A stretch of 62,222 bases of DNA, taken from the NCBI GenBank assembly GCA_026985075.1, contig JALSQX010000025.1, positions 1-62,222 of the forward strand. The letters are read 5' to 3'. A model generated the notes under the pieces. The model ran no database searches and was not told the DNA's origin. It was given only the letters and a program-made list of their open reading frames with translations. This stretch comes from Blastocatellia bacterium. Its GTDB lineage: Bacteria; Acidobacteriota; Blastocatellia; HR10; J050. Position numbers and translations under genes: made by a program. This document shows positions 44,781 to 54,063 of this stretch, piece after piece. The first letter of the stretch is position 1; the number at the start of each line of letters is the position of its first letter.

Positions 44781-45043
44781 AACCAGGTCTCTCCATCAAA
44801 GCGGTCGGTCATGCGACCAGCTTGTTCCTGGTCATCACGTTTGTGCTCTGTGTGGGATTCGATCTTCTGTTTCCGGCTCACGCCATGTACGAAGCCTGGC
44901 AGAAGCTGCTCCCTGGGTTCCACTGGATCAGTTGGGGCAGCTTCTTCCTCGGCCTGATCGAGAGTTATGGCTATGGTTGGTACATCGCTTTGATCTGGGT
45001 GCCGATCTACAACGTAGTACTGCTGCGGGAACAGCGCACGTGA
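44777..45043 (+). CDS. DUF5676-family membrane protein
   Basis: The 88-residue protein starts with ATGA overlap at the end of the YHS gene and AAGGAG upstream. SIKAVGHATSLFLVITFVLC and DLLFPAHAMYEAWQKLLPGF are typical of DUF5676, small two- or three-helix proteins that travel with copper P-type ATPases and YHS proteins. Function is not known. Confidence 0.82.
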   Translation: MKPGLSIKAVGHATSLFLVITFVLCVGFDLLFPAHAMYEAWQKLLPGFHWISWGSFFLGLIESYGYGWYIALIWVPIYNVVLLREQRT

Positions 45044-45089
45044 GGCATGAAGGGCGACAAGCTGAGCGCCGAGAAGAGGAGATCACATC

Positions 45090-45293
45090 ATGATGAACAA
45101 CCACCACGCCCATTCTGCTCCCTGGTGGCGCTCGCGCACAGGGCTGGCGCTGCTCGTTTTTCTGGTCGTTGCCGCGTTTTATCTGTGGAGTGAGCACAGG
45201 GCACACCTGTTCGGGATACTACCTTATTTGCTAGCACTTCTCGCTTGTGTGCTGATGTTATGGCTCATCCTTGCCCCATCACAAAGGAGATAA
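45090..45293 (+). CDS. DUF2933-like small membrane protein
   Basis: The 67-residue protein has a His-rich N-terminus (NNHHAHSAPWW) and two helices; SRTGLALLVFLVVAAFYLWSEHRAHLF fits DUF2933, another family linked to copper resistance loci. GAGGAG precedes ATG 45090. Function unknown. Confidence 0.78.
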   Translation: MMNNHHAHSAPWWRSRTGLALLVFLVVAAFYLWSEHRAHLFGILPYLLALLACVLMLWLILAPSQRR

Positions 45294-45295
45294 CA

Positions 45296-45955
45296 ATGCA
45301 CGGCGAATCGGCGTATGGACTCTGGTTCCTGGTCGTGATCAATTCATTGATCTTCATCATCTTTGCCTTCAGCTTCACGCGGCCACGGACCAATCGCGAC
45401 TGGCGCTCCTTCAGTGCCTTCGCGGCGTTTATTGTAGCGCTCTTCACCGAGATGTACGGATTTCCACTGACTATCTACCTGCTGTCCGGGTGGTTGAGCA
45501 GCCGCTTCCCGGAGTTGAACCTTTTCTCCCATGAATCGGGACACCTGTGGCATACGTTGCTGGGCTTGAAGGGCGATCCCCATTTCGATCCGCTCCACAT
45601 TCTCAGCAACATATTCATCTTCGGCGGGTTCATTCTCCTGGCGTCGGCGTGGCAGGTCCTCTACAAGGCGCAGCGAAGCCACCAGCTAGCGACCACCGGG
45701 CCGTATGCCTATATGAGACATCCACAGTATATGGCTTTCATCATCATCATGATCGGATTCCTGCTGCAGTGGCCGACCATCCTGACGCTACTGATGTTTC
45801 CCGTACTGGTCTACATGTATGTGCGTTTGGCGCGGATTGAAGAGCGGGAAGCGATCGCCGAATTTGGTCCAACATATCTGAAGTACTGTGATCGGACGCC
45901 CGCATTCATCCCGAGATTCTCACAAGTGGTGAGGAAACCGAATCCGGGCGTATAG
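45296..45955 (+). CDS. isoprenylcysteine carboxyl methyltransferase-like membrane protein
   Basis: The 219-residue protein starts at ATG 45296 with AAAGGAGATAAC upstream, two bases after the previous stop. It has about five helices and the ICMT/phospholipid methyltransferase signature: TTGPYAYMRHPQYMAF for S-adenosylmethionine binding and a C-terminal EEREAIAEFGPTYLKY. Bacterial members methylate unknown small molecules or lipids and often occur in metal-resistance clusters. Confidence 0.85.
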   Translation: MHGESAYGLWFLVVINSLIFIIFAFSFTRPRTNRDWRSFSAFAAFIVALFTEMYGFPLTIYLLSGWLSSRFPELNLFSHESGHLWHTLLGLKGDPHFDPLHILSNIFIFGGFILLASAWQVLYKAQRSHQLATTGPYAYMRHPQYMAFIIIMIGFLLQWPTILTLLMFPVLVYMYVRLARIEEREAIAEFGPTYLKYCDRTPAFIPRFSQVVRKPNPGV

Positions 45956-45968
45956 GAGACTCTTCAAA

Positions 45969-46637
45969 ATGAAGACACCCACATCCAACCAACAGAGGCG
46001 ACATACCACCTCAGCGGCACACGACCCGTTCACAGGTGTTCAAATCCGCATAGGAGTCATGGGCTCAGCTGGCGGCGCGGCTGAGCCCAATGTGCTGAAG
46101 TTGTGCCGGGGGCTCGGGCGCACTATTGCTGAGAGAGGGTGCTGCCTACTGACCGGGGCCTGTCCAGGAATGCCCCATGAAGCCGTACTCGGAGCCAAAG
46201 AGATGGGCGGGCATGTTATTGGCATATCGCCGGCCATCAACCTGAAGGAACACATTGAAGCCTACGACTCGCCGTATAAGGAGTACGACGTGCTGATTTT
46301 CACAGGACTTGGGTTGATGGGACGCGAATTGATCAATATTCGTAGCAGCGACATTGTCGTGATTGTCGGTGGTCGCTCTGGGACCTTGGGCGAATTTGCC
46401 ATCGCCTATGAAGAAGGCAAGCTCATCGGTGTCTTGACCGGCACAGGAGGTATCACCAGAGGGTTGCCAGCGATCCAAGCCAGCATTGGGAAAACCACCG
46501 GGTCGGAAGTCATCTACGAGTTAGATCCGGAGTATCTGGTAGATCGACTTCTGGAGCGGTATCTGTCAGAGGGCTATGTATGCCCCTGCCATCCGGATAG
46601 ACGGGATGGCGAAAAGCAGACAGAAGGAGGCCATTGA
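45969..46637 (+). CDS. LOG/SLOG-family Rossmann protein
   Basis: The 222-residue protein has RIGVMGSAGGA near residue 30 and VVIVGGRSGTLGEFAIAYEEGK near residue 135, a variant of the nucleotide-binding PGGxGTxxE motif of the LOG and molybdenum-cofactor-carrier-like families. No signal peptide is present. AGGAG precedes ATG 45969. Substrate cannot be inferred; cytokinin-type phosphoribohydrolase activity is only one option. The next gene is translationally coupled. Confidence 0.75.
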   Translation: MKTPTSNQQRRHTTSAAHDPFTGVQIRIGVMGSAGGAAEPNVLKLCRGLGRTIAERGCCLLTGACPGMPHEAVLGAKEMGGHVIGISPAINLKEHIEAYDSPYKEYDVLIFTGLGLMGRELINIRSSDIVVIVGGRSGTLGEFAIAYEEGKLIGVLTGTGGITRGLPAIQASIGKTTGSEVIYELDPEYLVDRLLERYLSEGYVCPCHPDRRDGEKQTEGGH

Positions 46638-47242
46638 TGGATCCAGCAGTTGGACTGGTTCAGGCATACCTGCGAGTCAACGGGTTCTTCACGGTGACGG
46701 AGTATCCAATCATCGCTCGGACGCATCGTGGTACTCTGACGCTGACCGATGTTGATGTGCTGGGAGTGCGCTTTCCTGGAGCCGAGCGCTGGATTTCAGA
46801 GACTGGGAGCCACGGACAAGCTCTACCACCTGACCCTGCGCTGGCTCTTGGAGATGAGTGTATGGAGATGGTCATCGGAGAGGTTAAGGAGGGAAAAGCG
46901 AGATTGAACAGGAAGGCATATTCACCGCTGGTGGTCGAAGCCACCATTCGGCGTTTCGGTTGCTGCGCTCACGACCCGGCAGGCACGGCACGGGCGGTGA
47001 TTAAAAGTGGAGTGGCTACCACGCATCTCAGAATGGATATGCTATGCAGGATTCGGATGATCGTATTTGGTGGCACTGTGGGTGAGGTACAGGGACCATA
47101 TGAAGTGATCTCGCTCAAACACATCATCACCTTCCTGAACCACCATCTCACCCTGTACCGCGATGTTTTGCTCCACACCCAACTCAAAGACGAGGCCTTA
47201 AACCTGATGGCCCTGCTGGTGAAAGTTGGGCTGAAACTATGA
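46637..47242 (+). CDS. protein with a possible PD-(D/E)XK nuclease fold
   Basis: The 201-residue protein starts at ATG 46637, sharing a base with the previous stop (TGATG), with AAGGAGG upstream. TLTDVDVLGVRFPG followed by MVIGEVKEGKARLN gives an Asp and a Glu-x-Lys at the spacing of PD-(D/E)XK enzymes. The family is not recognised further. Coupling to the LOG-like gene suggests a joint function. Confidence 0.6.
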   Translation: MDPAVGLVQAYLRVNGFFTVTEYPIIARTHRGTLTLTDVDVLGVRFPGAERWISETGSHGQALPPDPALALGDECMEMVIGEVKEGKARLNRKAYSPLVVEATIRRFGCCAHDPAGTARAVIKSGVATTHLRMDMLCRIRMIVFGGTVGEVQGPYEVISLKHIITFLNHHLTLYRDVLLHTQLKDEALNLMALLVKVGLKL

Positions 47243-47553
47243 TGGGGAGGCTTGCCACGGTGACTCAAAAGTGGAGAAAGACTCGGATGATTAACCCGCA
47301 CAGGCTAGGATCCGACCGAGGCTTTCCATTTTCACTCGGCAGGTCAGTTAGGCAAAGGCTCTATGAACTCATCCTGATGGAGAGCCAGGTGAGAGAATGC
47401 AACCTGATCATGACAACGCTAGTGGAGGTAGACGGAAATCAACGTGATGGATACGTAGCGGGTGGAATAGCCCACATTAGGTGCTCCCACTTGCTGGAGA
47501 AAAGAAAACGAAATCGTACATCAGACCCGAGAATTGAGTGTAAGGAGGAATGA
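47239..47553 (+). CDS. hypothetical protein, doubtful
   Basis: A 104-codon frame begins by an ATGA overlap with the previous gene. The product is basic, shows no domain, signal or helix and has no proper Shine-Dalgarno. It may be real by coupling but could equally be spacer. Confidence 0.3.
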   Translation: MMGRLATVTQKWRKTRMINPHRLGSDRGFPFSLGRSVRQRLYELILMESQVRECNLIMTTLVEVDGNQRDGYVAGGIAHIRCSHLLEKRKRNRTSDPRIECKEE

Positions 47554-47556
47554 CCC

Positions 47557-47775
47557 ATGCACGGATATGGATGGTGGGGAATGGGCTGGATGTGGATCAT
47601 CTGGTTGCTGATCATCGTCGTGTTGGTTTTTCTCGTTCGATGGCTCATCGTCTCGACGCGCAACAGGAGCGAGTCATCGGAGTCGCCCGAGCAAATCCTG
47701 AAGAGGCGCTACGCTCGGGGAGAAATCGACAGGGAGGAATTCGAGCAGAAGCTCAGGGACCTTCGTGAGCACTGA
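47557..47775 (+). CDS. SHOCT-domain small membrane protein
   Basis: The 72-residue protein has AAGGAGGAATG before ATG 47557. A Trp/Gly-rich start ([15 protein letters not shown]) leads into one membrane helix, followed by the SHOCT motif [25 protein letters not shown] domains are short oligomerisation modules; such proteins are common near copper ATPases. Confidence 0.82.
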   Translation: MHGYGWWGMGWMWIIWLLIIVVLVFLVRWLIVSTRNRSESSESPEQILKRRYARGEIDREEFEQKLRDLREH

Positions 47776-47891
47776 GCGAAGCCCCGGATAGGGGGGGACT
47801 CGTTCATAGGCTTTCATCCACCATGAAGGACGAAAAGCGAGAGAGCACGAGTCGGCAACTCGCGCCACACCTCTTTTCGGAGGGAAACGAG

Positions 47892-48338
47892 ATGAGCGAA
47901 TCACCCGAACGATCCAGTCGGCGACGGCGTTTCCTCAACTTTCTTCTGGGAACGAGCTGGGGAGCGCTGCTCGTCGCCATTCTTTATCCCATCGTCAAAT
48001 TCCTCATCCCGCCCCCGAGCGTGGAATCATCCCAGTCGAGCGTGGTGGCGGGGACCGTGAAGGAACTCCATCCCAATTCGGGAAAGATCTTCAAGTTCGG
48101 GAGCAAACCCGGCATCCTCATTCGGACGCCGGCCGGAGAGTTTCGGGCCTTTTCGGCGATCTGCACGCACCTGGGATGCATCGTGCAATATCGACCGGAT
48201 TTGCGACACATTTGGTGCGCCTGCCACAACGGGCACTACGATCTCTATGGCCGAAACATCGCCGGACCACCGCCGCGGCCGCTGGAGCGATACCAGGTCA
48301 ATATTCGTGGGAATGAGATCATCGTCTCCAAGGGGTGA
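47892..48338 (+). CDS. second Rieske iron-sulfur protein
   Basis: The 148-residue protein starts at ATG 47892 with GGAGGGAAACG upstream. It closely parallels the Rieske protein at 8602 over its full length: same membrane helix, CTHLGC and CACHNGHYD ligand motifs and the same GPPPRPLE ending. No cytochrome b gene is adjacent here. It could replace the other Rieske subunit under other conditions or serve the flavoprotein encoded two genes downstream. Confidence 0.92.
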   Translation: MSESPERSSRRRRFLNFLLGTSWGALLVAILYPIVKFLIPPPSVESSQSSVVAGTVKELHPNSGKIFKFGSKPGILIRTPAGEFRAFSAICTHLGCIVQYRPDLRHIWCACHNGHYDLYGRNIAGPPPRPLERYQVNIRGNEIIVSKG

Positions 48339-48425
48339 GCCACCCCTCCGGGCTCTGAGATGGATGCCGGAGGTGCCCTTCACACGGGCTCGACCCCTGG
48401 AGGAACGAAAGGAGGTGAAGACGAC

Positions 48426-48758
48426 GTGGAACTCAGAAAGGTGACGGCCATCATTCGGAGCCATTTGCTCGATAAGGTGGAAGAACACCTGCAGCAGATG
48501 GGCGTGAAGGGCTTGAGCGTCAGCCATGTGAAAGGATATGGCGAGTACGCCAACTTCTTCACGCACAACTGGCTGGTCAGGCATACCAAGATCGAAATTT
48601 TTGCCGAGAAAACGCGGGCCGAGAGCATTGCCCGAGCCATTATGGACGTAGCCCATACCGGCGGGCCCGGCGATGGCCTGATCGCTCTTCAACCGGTGGA
48701 GAAGATTTACCGGATTCGGACCAAGGCCGAGGCTACGCCCGAGGAGATGGAATCATGA
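48426..48758 (+). CDS. PII-like signalling protein with a short T-loop
   Basis: The 110-residue protein starts at GTG 48426, supported by GGAGGTGA seven bases upstream. It has the GlnB fold: LRKVTAIIRSHLLDKVEEHL, GVKGLSVSHVKGYGEY, IEIFAEKTRAESIARAIMDV, TGGPGDGLIALQPVEKIYRI. The T-loop lacks the usual Tyr-51 region, so uridylylation is unlikely. It is coupled to the flavoprotein gene by an ATGA overlap and may control it or a nearby carrier by nucleotide binding. Confidence 0.83.
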   Translation: MELRKVTAIIRSHLLDKVEEHLQQMGVKGLSVSHVKGYGEYANFFTHNWLVRHTKIEIFAEKTRAESIARAIMDVAHTGGPGDGLIALQPVEKIYRIRTKAEATPEEMES

Positions 48759-49903
48759 CCTCGCCCCTGGTGATCTCCGGAGCCGGTCCAGCCGGGCTCG
48801 CTGCGGCCTTAACGATAGCCAGCGCTGGCGGCCACCCCGTCGTCTATGAGCGACAAAGGGACGTGGGTGGACGCTTCCACGGAGATTTCCAGGGCATAGA
48901 AAATTGGACGACACAACAGGATGCACTTGAAGAACTGGCCGCTCTCGGAATCGAACCCACATTTGAGGTCACGCCATTTCGAGAGGCCATGTTTTACGAT
49001 CCAACCGGGCGCGAATATCGTTACCGCTCACCACGCCCTCTTTTTTATCTGGTCCGGCGGGGTCCAGAACCCGGCTCTTTAGATTGGGGACTCAAGCAGC
49101 AAGCCCGCGCGCGTGGCGTGGAGATCCGCTTCAAACAGTCGAGAAATCGTTTACCCGAGGGAGGTATTGTGGCCCAGGGGCCTCGAGGAGCGGACGCCAT
49201 CGCCATTGGCTTTGTCTTCGAGACGGATATGGCCGACGGAGCGTTCGCCGTTTTTTCGGATCGCCTGGCCCCCAAGGGATACTCATACCTGTTGATTCAT
49301 CGCGGACGAGGGACTGTCGCCTCGTGCCTGTTCCGTGATTTTCATCGGGAGAACATCTATCGAGAGCGCACCATAGCGTTCTTCCGCCAAACGGTGGGGT
49401 TGACGATGAAAAATGAGCGACATTTTGGCGGCACAGGGAACTTCGTCTACCCACCCACCGGGAGACGTGGAAGGCTCCTCTTCGTTGGCGAAGCAGCGGG
49501 CTTCCAAGACCCACTGTGGGGATTTGGTCTGCGATACGCCATGCTCTCGGGTCACTTGGCGGCGCTCTCGCTCCTGGAAGGACATCCAGAGCGCTATGAT
49601 GCCCGCTGGAAAAAGCGACTGGGAGGGCTGATGCGAAGCGCCATGGTCAATCGCTACTTATACCAGCGGCTCGGCGACGACGGATACGTCAGGTTGATGC
49701 GCCGTCTCGGACCTGATGATGATGCCCGGGAGTGGTTGCGCGCGCGGTATGCGTGGACCCCCTGGAAATGGCTTCTGTTCCCCATGGCCAAAGCGGCCAT
49801 CCGGTCTCATCGGCGAGAGAAAATATGCGTTCAGGAAGGCTGTGACTGCACCTGGTGCCATTGTCATCGCACGCTGGATATCGAGGGTAAAAAGTGCCGG
49901 TGA
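48755..49903 (+). CDS. FAD-dependent oxidoreductase, geranylgeranyl-reductase-like
   Basis: The 382-residue protein starts with a Rossmann FAD motif (VISGAGPAGLAAALTIASAGG), has a second FAD contact in GRLLFVGEAAGFQDPLWGFGL, and ends in a cysteine-rich tail (CVQEGCDCTWCHCH). There is no signal peptide. The tail contains one CXXCH by chance or as metal site; covalent haem is unlikely in the cytoplasm. Linked to Rieske and PII-like genes, it may pass electrons to the quinone or Rieske system. Substrate unknown. Confidence 0.8.
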   Translation: MTSPLVISGAGPAGLAAALTIASAGGHPVVYERQRDVGGRFHGDFQGIENWTTQQDALEELAALGIEPTFEVTPFREAMFYDPTGREYRYRSPRPLFYLVRRGPEPGSLDWGLKQQARARGVEIRFKQSRNRLPEGGIVAQGPRGADAIAIGFVFETDMADGAFAVFSDRLAPKGYSYLLIHRGRGTVASCLFRDFHRENIYRERTIAFFRQTVGLTMKNERHFGGTGNFVYPPTGRRGRLLFVGEAAGFQDPLWGFGLRYAMLSGHLAALSLLEGHPERYDARWKKRLGGLMRSAMVNRYLYQRLGDDGYVRLMRRLGPDDDAREWLRARYAWTPWKWLLFPMAKAAIRSHRREKICVQEGCDCTWCHCHRTLDIEGKKCR

Positions 49904-50303
49904 ATGCCAAAATATTCGACCATCGCCGTGGAGAATGGCTGAGGAGAGCGTCCATAGAGCTGGTTCCCAGGATGAGGTTTCGATGAGATCGTTGATTGAC
50001 TCATGAAGAAGAGACTTCCTCATCCTGTTCACGGGCCATCTCCTCGGTGCGCTCTCGGTCAGCTAAACTACCCCTGATAAATGGTGAATCGTTCACGCCA
50101 TGGGACATTGGGAGGACGATCCGAGATACCCTCGGGGAAATAAAGAAGGGCGAGAGTATGGGCAGAATGGTTCCGCCCATGAACTGGCCAGTCTCTCGGA
50201 ATCCGGGAGCCTCTTCAGCGCTCATGGCATTTGCGGAGTCGTTGTCGTGGCAATAGGTCACGAGAAGCCCTGTACCGGTGTTTACCACTCGAATGGACCG
50301 CCA
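49904..50303. other. spacer without a supported gene
   Basis: No open frame with a ribosome binding site or recognisable domain is present, and no sigma-54 box is seen. The promoter of the next kinase lies at its right end. Confidence 0.45.
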
Positions 50304-50312
50304 TGCTATAAT
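50304..50312 (+). promoter_or_regulatory. extended -10 promoter next to the kinase start
   Basis: TGCTATAAT is a perfect extended -10 box. The start point about seven bases on leaves only about five bases before ATG 50324, so the mRNA is nearly leaderless. No good -35 box is seen. Confidence 0.5.
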
Positions 50313-50323
50313 GTGAAGCAGTC

Positions 50324-52345
50324 ATGCTGGAATTGGTTTCATCGCTCAACCTGCTCTTCACCCGAACCTTCGAGAACCAGTTTGTCTTCAACCTGTTTCA
50401 GTTCCTCCTCTCTGGCGTCGTGGTGCTGGTCATTCTCAAGGCCCTGACCAAACCCTCACAAACCTTTCCTCAAATTGAGAAGTGGTTGCTCCTTTGCGCC
50501 TTCTCTCTCTTGGGCGTATCGTTCGGCGTCGTGGCCACCTACTCGGGCATCAACTTCTTCTCGCGGGACTCGCTCGATGGAGAATATATCTTCACGCTGG
50601 CTCACTTTTTCAGGACGACAGGGTTGATCTTCTTATCGGCGGGCCTCGTCCCCTCGGCGTCCAAGACGTGGCGCAACCTCACGCCAAAAATTGGGAGTCT
50701 CATCGGAATCACGATGTTCCTCCTGCTCGCCGACGTCCTGCTCGGGCGCACTCACGGTCCAGGCGATGTGGTGTTCGATATCTTCAATGTGGCCGTGATC
50801 ATCTTCACGCTCGTGTTCATCTTGAAGAGGCGAACGCTCGGAGAGAAGGCGAGTCTGCTCGCCCTGCTGCTCTTGTGCTTCTCTTTCATCACCCACATCA
50901 CTCAATCAGTGGTGAGCCGGGAGACCGCTCTTCTGCTCTGGAACGGCGAACAGTGGCTCACCTCCATTTCGCTCCTCGTCTTCGCTCTGGCCATCGGCGA
51001 GCGCAGCGAGGACCTGTTCGACAAGGTTTTCATTCGATTGAATATCACGTTCATCATTCTGGCCAGTTTGATCATGCTCATCATCGTCCAGATGGGGCGA
51101 GCCGAATATTTCAAGATGATTCAAAATCGCAGCCTGAACCTGGCCGAGTTCCTGAGAGGGCACATCATCTACTATCGGAACCAGGGAAAGTCTCTGAAGG
51201 ACATCCTGGAGGGAGAGGATATCCTTCGGCAGGTCGTCGTGGAGTTCGGCAATCTGCCCGAACTGCGCATCGTTCAAATCAAATCCGGTGAGGAACTGGC
51301 TCAGTTCTCCATCGATGATCATGGGGTGATCGACTATCGGCTGGAGCCTCTGTCGCCCTTGCCACGCGGCGCGGCGCTCGCCGAGAACTACCGCCTGGAT
51401 GTACGCCATCCCAATCAATATTTTCACATCCTCTCATTGCCCTTCTCTTCCCTGACGGAGCGAGGGGGAGAGATTCGCCTCTATGGTACGCGGACGTACC
51501 TCAATCACTACATCGCTCAACACATCATCCTGATCTTTTCGCTATTCACCGGCACGGTCGCCCTCTCCACCCTCTTGATCGGCATGGTCATCAATCACGC
51601 CAGCAAGACGATCCAACAACAATCGCGAGAAATCGAACAAACGCAACGACAGCTTCTCCAAGCGGCCAAACTGGCCTCGGTGGGCGAACTGGCCGGAGGC
51701 GTGGCCCACGAGATCAATAACCCCACGACCACCATCCTCTCTCGAGCGAGCTATCTGCTGGAGTCAGCCGAGAGGAAGGGCTACTCCGAGAGCGATCGCG
51801 AAGATCTTCGAGCGATCGTCCAGCAGGCCCAACGCATCGCCAAGATCACGGCTAACCTCCTCACCTTCTCGCGCCAACATGGATTCGAACTGAGCCGCGT
51901 CGACATTAACGAACTGATCGACAAGAGCCTCGCTCTCATCGACTATCGGCTCAGGGGAAGCTCGGTGAAATTGCGCAAATTCTTTCAAGAGGAGATCCCT
52001 CCTATCCTGGGAGACGCCAATCGCCTCATCGAAGTATTCATCAACGTGTTCAATAACGCCATTGACGCCATGCCAGGAGGCGGAACCTTGACCATTCGAA
52101 CTGAACATCGAGTCGGTGAAGAGGCCGTTCGGATTGAGATCATGGACACAGGGATCGGCATTCCCGAAGATCACCTCCAGCGGATTTTCGATCCTTTCTT
52201 CACCACCAAGCCACCGGGGAAAGGAACGGGGTTGGGTCTGGCCATCAGTCACGGTATCATTAAAGATCATCAAGGGCACATCGAAGTGGAGAGTCGAGTG
52301 GGCGTCGGCACCAAAGTGATGATCACGTTTCCTCGAGGGGGATGA
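50324..52345 (+). CDS. membrane sensor histidine kinase (multi-span input domain)
   Basis: The 673-residue protein has about seven membrane helices in residues 20-235, a periplasmic or juxtamembrane sensor part (about 255-400), another helix (about 405-430), a coiled coil and the kinase core with GGVAHEINNPTTTILSRASY and ATP-binding DTGIGIPEDHL and [13 protein letters not shown]. The response regulator gene begins within its stop codon (ATGA). No haem motif is present. Its signal is unknown; the sigma-54 promoter downstream at 54032 is a likely final target of the pair. Confidence 0.9.
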   Translation: MLELVSSLNLLFTRTFENQFVFNLFQFLLSGVVVLVILKALTKPSQTFPQIEKWLLLCAFSLLGVSFGVVATYSGINFFSRDSLDGEYIFTLAHFFRTTGLIFLSAGLVPSASKTWRNLTPKIGSLIGITMFLLLADVLLGRTHGPGDVVFDIFNVAVIIFTLVFILKRRTLGEKASLLALLLLCFSFITHITQSVVSRETALLLWNGEQWLTSISLLVFALAIGERSEDLFDKVFIRLNITFIILASLIMLIIVQMGRAEYFKMIQNRSLNLAEFLRGHIIYYRNQGKSLKDILEGEDILRQVVVEFGNLPELRIVQIKSGEELAQFSIDDHGVIDYRLEPLSPLPRGAALAENYRLDVRHPNQYFHILSLPFSSLTERGGEIRLYGTRTYLNHYIAQHIILIFSLFTGTVALSTLLIGMVINHASKTIQQQSREIEQTQRQLLQAAKLASVGELAGGVAHEINNPTTTILSRASYLLESAERKGYSESDREDLRAIVQQAQRIAKITANLLTFSRQHGFELSRVDINELIDKSLALIDYRLRGSSVKLRKFFQEEIPPILGDANRLIEVFINVFNNAIDAMPGGGTLTIRTEHRVGEEAVRIEIMDTGIGIPEDHLQRIFDPFFTTKPPGKGTGLGLAISHGIIKDHQGHIEVESRVGVGTKVMITFPRGG

Positions 52346-53748
52346 ACATGAGTGGCGAGCGCATCCTGGTCGTCGATGATGAACAAGAAATCCTGGTCAG
52401 TTGCCTCAAGATCCTGCGAGATCGAGGGTACCAGGTCTCAACCTGTGCCGATGGAACCGAGGCGCTCACCTGCCTCAAGCAACACCCCTTCGATCTGTTG
52501 CTCATCGACCTGAAAATGCCGGGCAAAGACGGCATCCAGATCCTGGAAGAAGCCAAAAAGATCGATCCCGAAGCCGAAGTCATTATTTTCACCGGCTATG
52601 CCACCATCGAATCGGCGGTGGCGGCCATCAAGAAAGGGGCCTTCGACTACATCCAGAAGCCCTTCACCGCCGATCAACTGAACATCGCCGTGGAGAAGGC
52701 ATTGGAGCACCGACGGCTGATTCGAGAGAACAACCAATTGCGTCTGCAGGTGGCCGGGACCCACGGCTTCGAGAATATCATCGGTCGGAGTCCACAGATG
52801 CAGTTGGTCATCGAAATGGCCCGGAAGGTGGCCCCCACCGACGCTAATATCCTATTGACGGGCGAGAGCGGGACGGGGAAAGAACTCCTGGCTCGGGCCA
52901 TCCACGCGAGCAGTCGTCGAGCTCACGGTCCCTTCGTGCCCATCGACTGCGCAGCCTTGCCCGAGACGCTCCTGGAAAGTGAGTTGTTCGGATACGAGAA
53001 AGGGGCGTTCACCGGCGCCCACAAGACCAAACGCGGCCTCCTGGAATTGGCCCATACGGGCACCGTCTTCCTCGATGAAATCGGGGAACTCTCACCCTCG
53101 CTTCAAGCCAAGCTATTGCGCACCCTCCAGGAGCGCGAATTCCGCCGCCTGGGTGGCGAGCGGATCATCTCGGTGGACATCCGTCTCATCAGCTCGACCA
53201 ATCGAGACCTGGAACAAGAAGTAGCCAAGGGGCGTTTTCGTGAGGATCTATATTTCCGTCTCAAAGTTGTGGAGATCGAACTTCCTCCCCTGCGGGCTCG
53301 AGCTGGAGACATCCCTCTGTTGGCCGCTCATTTTCTGGAGAAATACCGCTCGCAATATCAGAAACCGGTCCGCGGCCTCGCTCCCGAGGTGCTGGAGGCC
53401 CTGCAAGCCTATAGTTGGCCGGGAAATGTCCGCGAACTGGAGAACACCATCGAACGGGCGGTGGCCCTCGCCGAGCGGGAGATGATCCAGTTGAGCGAGT
53501 TGCCCGATTACATCACCTATCGGTCGAGCGCCCCGCCGATGGACGCCCCGTCAGGGACGCCCCCACTCGATGTCATTCGCCAAAAGAGCGCCGAGGCCGT
53601 CCAGAAACCCTACCTCATCCAACTGCTGCGCCGACACAAGGGCAATGTCTCCGAAGTGGCCAAAGAGGCGGGCACCAACAGGAAGATGATCTATCGCCTG
53701 GCCAAACGATTCTCCATCGATATCGACGCCTTCCGCGAAGAGTCGTAG
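52342..53748 (+). CDS. NtrC-type sigma-54 response regulator
   Basis: The 468-residue protein has a receiver ([26 protein letters not shown]), an AAA+ domain with GESGTGKE and the sigma-54 loop [11 protein letters not shown], Walker B FLDEIGEL, and a Fis-like C-terminal helix-turn-helix ([20 protein letters not shown]). It is translationally coupled to the upstream kinase. The cupredoxin/Cyc2-like operon with a sigma-54 promoter starts about 280 bases downstream and is its most likely target. Confidence 0.94.
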   Translation: MNMSGERILVVDDEQEILVSCLKILRDRGYQVSTCADGTEALTCLKQHPFDLLLIDLKMPGKDGIQILEEAKKIDPEAEVIIFTGYATIESAVAAIKKGAFDYIQKPFTADQLNIAVEKALEHRRLIRENNQLRLQVAGTHGFENIIGRSPQMQLVIEMARKVAPTDANILLTGESGTGKELLARAIHASSRRAHGPFVPIDCAALPETLLESELFGYEKGAFTGAHKTKRGLLELAHTGTVFLDEIGELSPSLQAKLLRTLQEREFRRLGGERIISVDIRLISSTNRDLEQEVAKGRFREDLYFRLKVVEIELPPLRARAGDIPLLAAHFLEKYRSQYQKPVRGLAPEVLEALQAYSWPGNVRELENTIERAVALAEREMIQLSELPDYITYRSSAPPMDAPSGTPPLDVIRQKSAEAVQKPYLIQLLRRHKGNVSEVAKEAGTNRKMIYRLAKRFSIDIDAFREES

Positions 53749-54031
53749 CGATACGCCCCCGCTCCTCTCCCCACGACCTCCGTCCCTCCCTCGAAAATCA
53801 CCACAGAGGCGAGAGAGAACACAAAGATCCTCCAACAGGCTCCGTTCATCCCCTCGATGTGGCTCGTGCGCGCCATGGGCGACTCCTGTGACCAACATGT
53901 CCCACAGCCTCCCCACCATGGGACGTCGAAGGAACACGAAGGGGCTCACGAGGCTTCCAGTCCCCTTCGGGGGTAAATTCTATCCATTGAGAGATCAACA
54001 AGTTAGAAGCGGGCGGGGATCAAGCCGAGAT
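53749..54031. other. control region of the cupredoxin/Cyc2-like operon
   Basis: No gene is seen. GTCCCA (53899-53904) and TGGGAC (53919-53924) form a spaced dyad about 110 bases before the sigma-54 promoter, a possible activator site. A small CCCC-TTCG-GGGG hairpin is at 53962-53973. Confidence 0.35.
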
Positions 54032-54047
54032 TGGTACAGGGCTTGCA
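54032..54047 (+). promoter_or_regulatory. sigma-54 promoter of the cupredoxin/Cyc2-like operon
   Basis: TGGTACA-GGGC-TTGCA has two mismatches to consensus and correct spacing. The start point is expected near 54058, only about six bases before ATG 54064. Confidence 0.7.
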
Positions 54048-54063
54048 TATGACATCTTGTACA

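Noticed and set aside
47485-47500. Sigma-54 promoter before the SHOCT gene
   Set aside because: TTGCT is present at the -12 position but the -24 position lacks TGG; the invariant GG is missing.
49845-49870. CXXCH (CTWCH) in the flavoprotein tail as a haem site
   Set aside because: The protein has no export signal and system II haem attachment occurs outside the membrane; a metal site is more likely. It was left out of the haem count.
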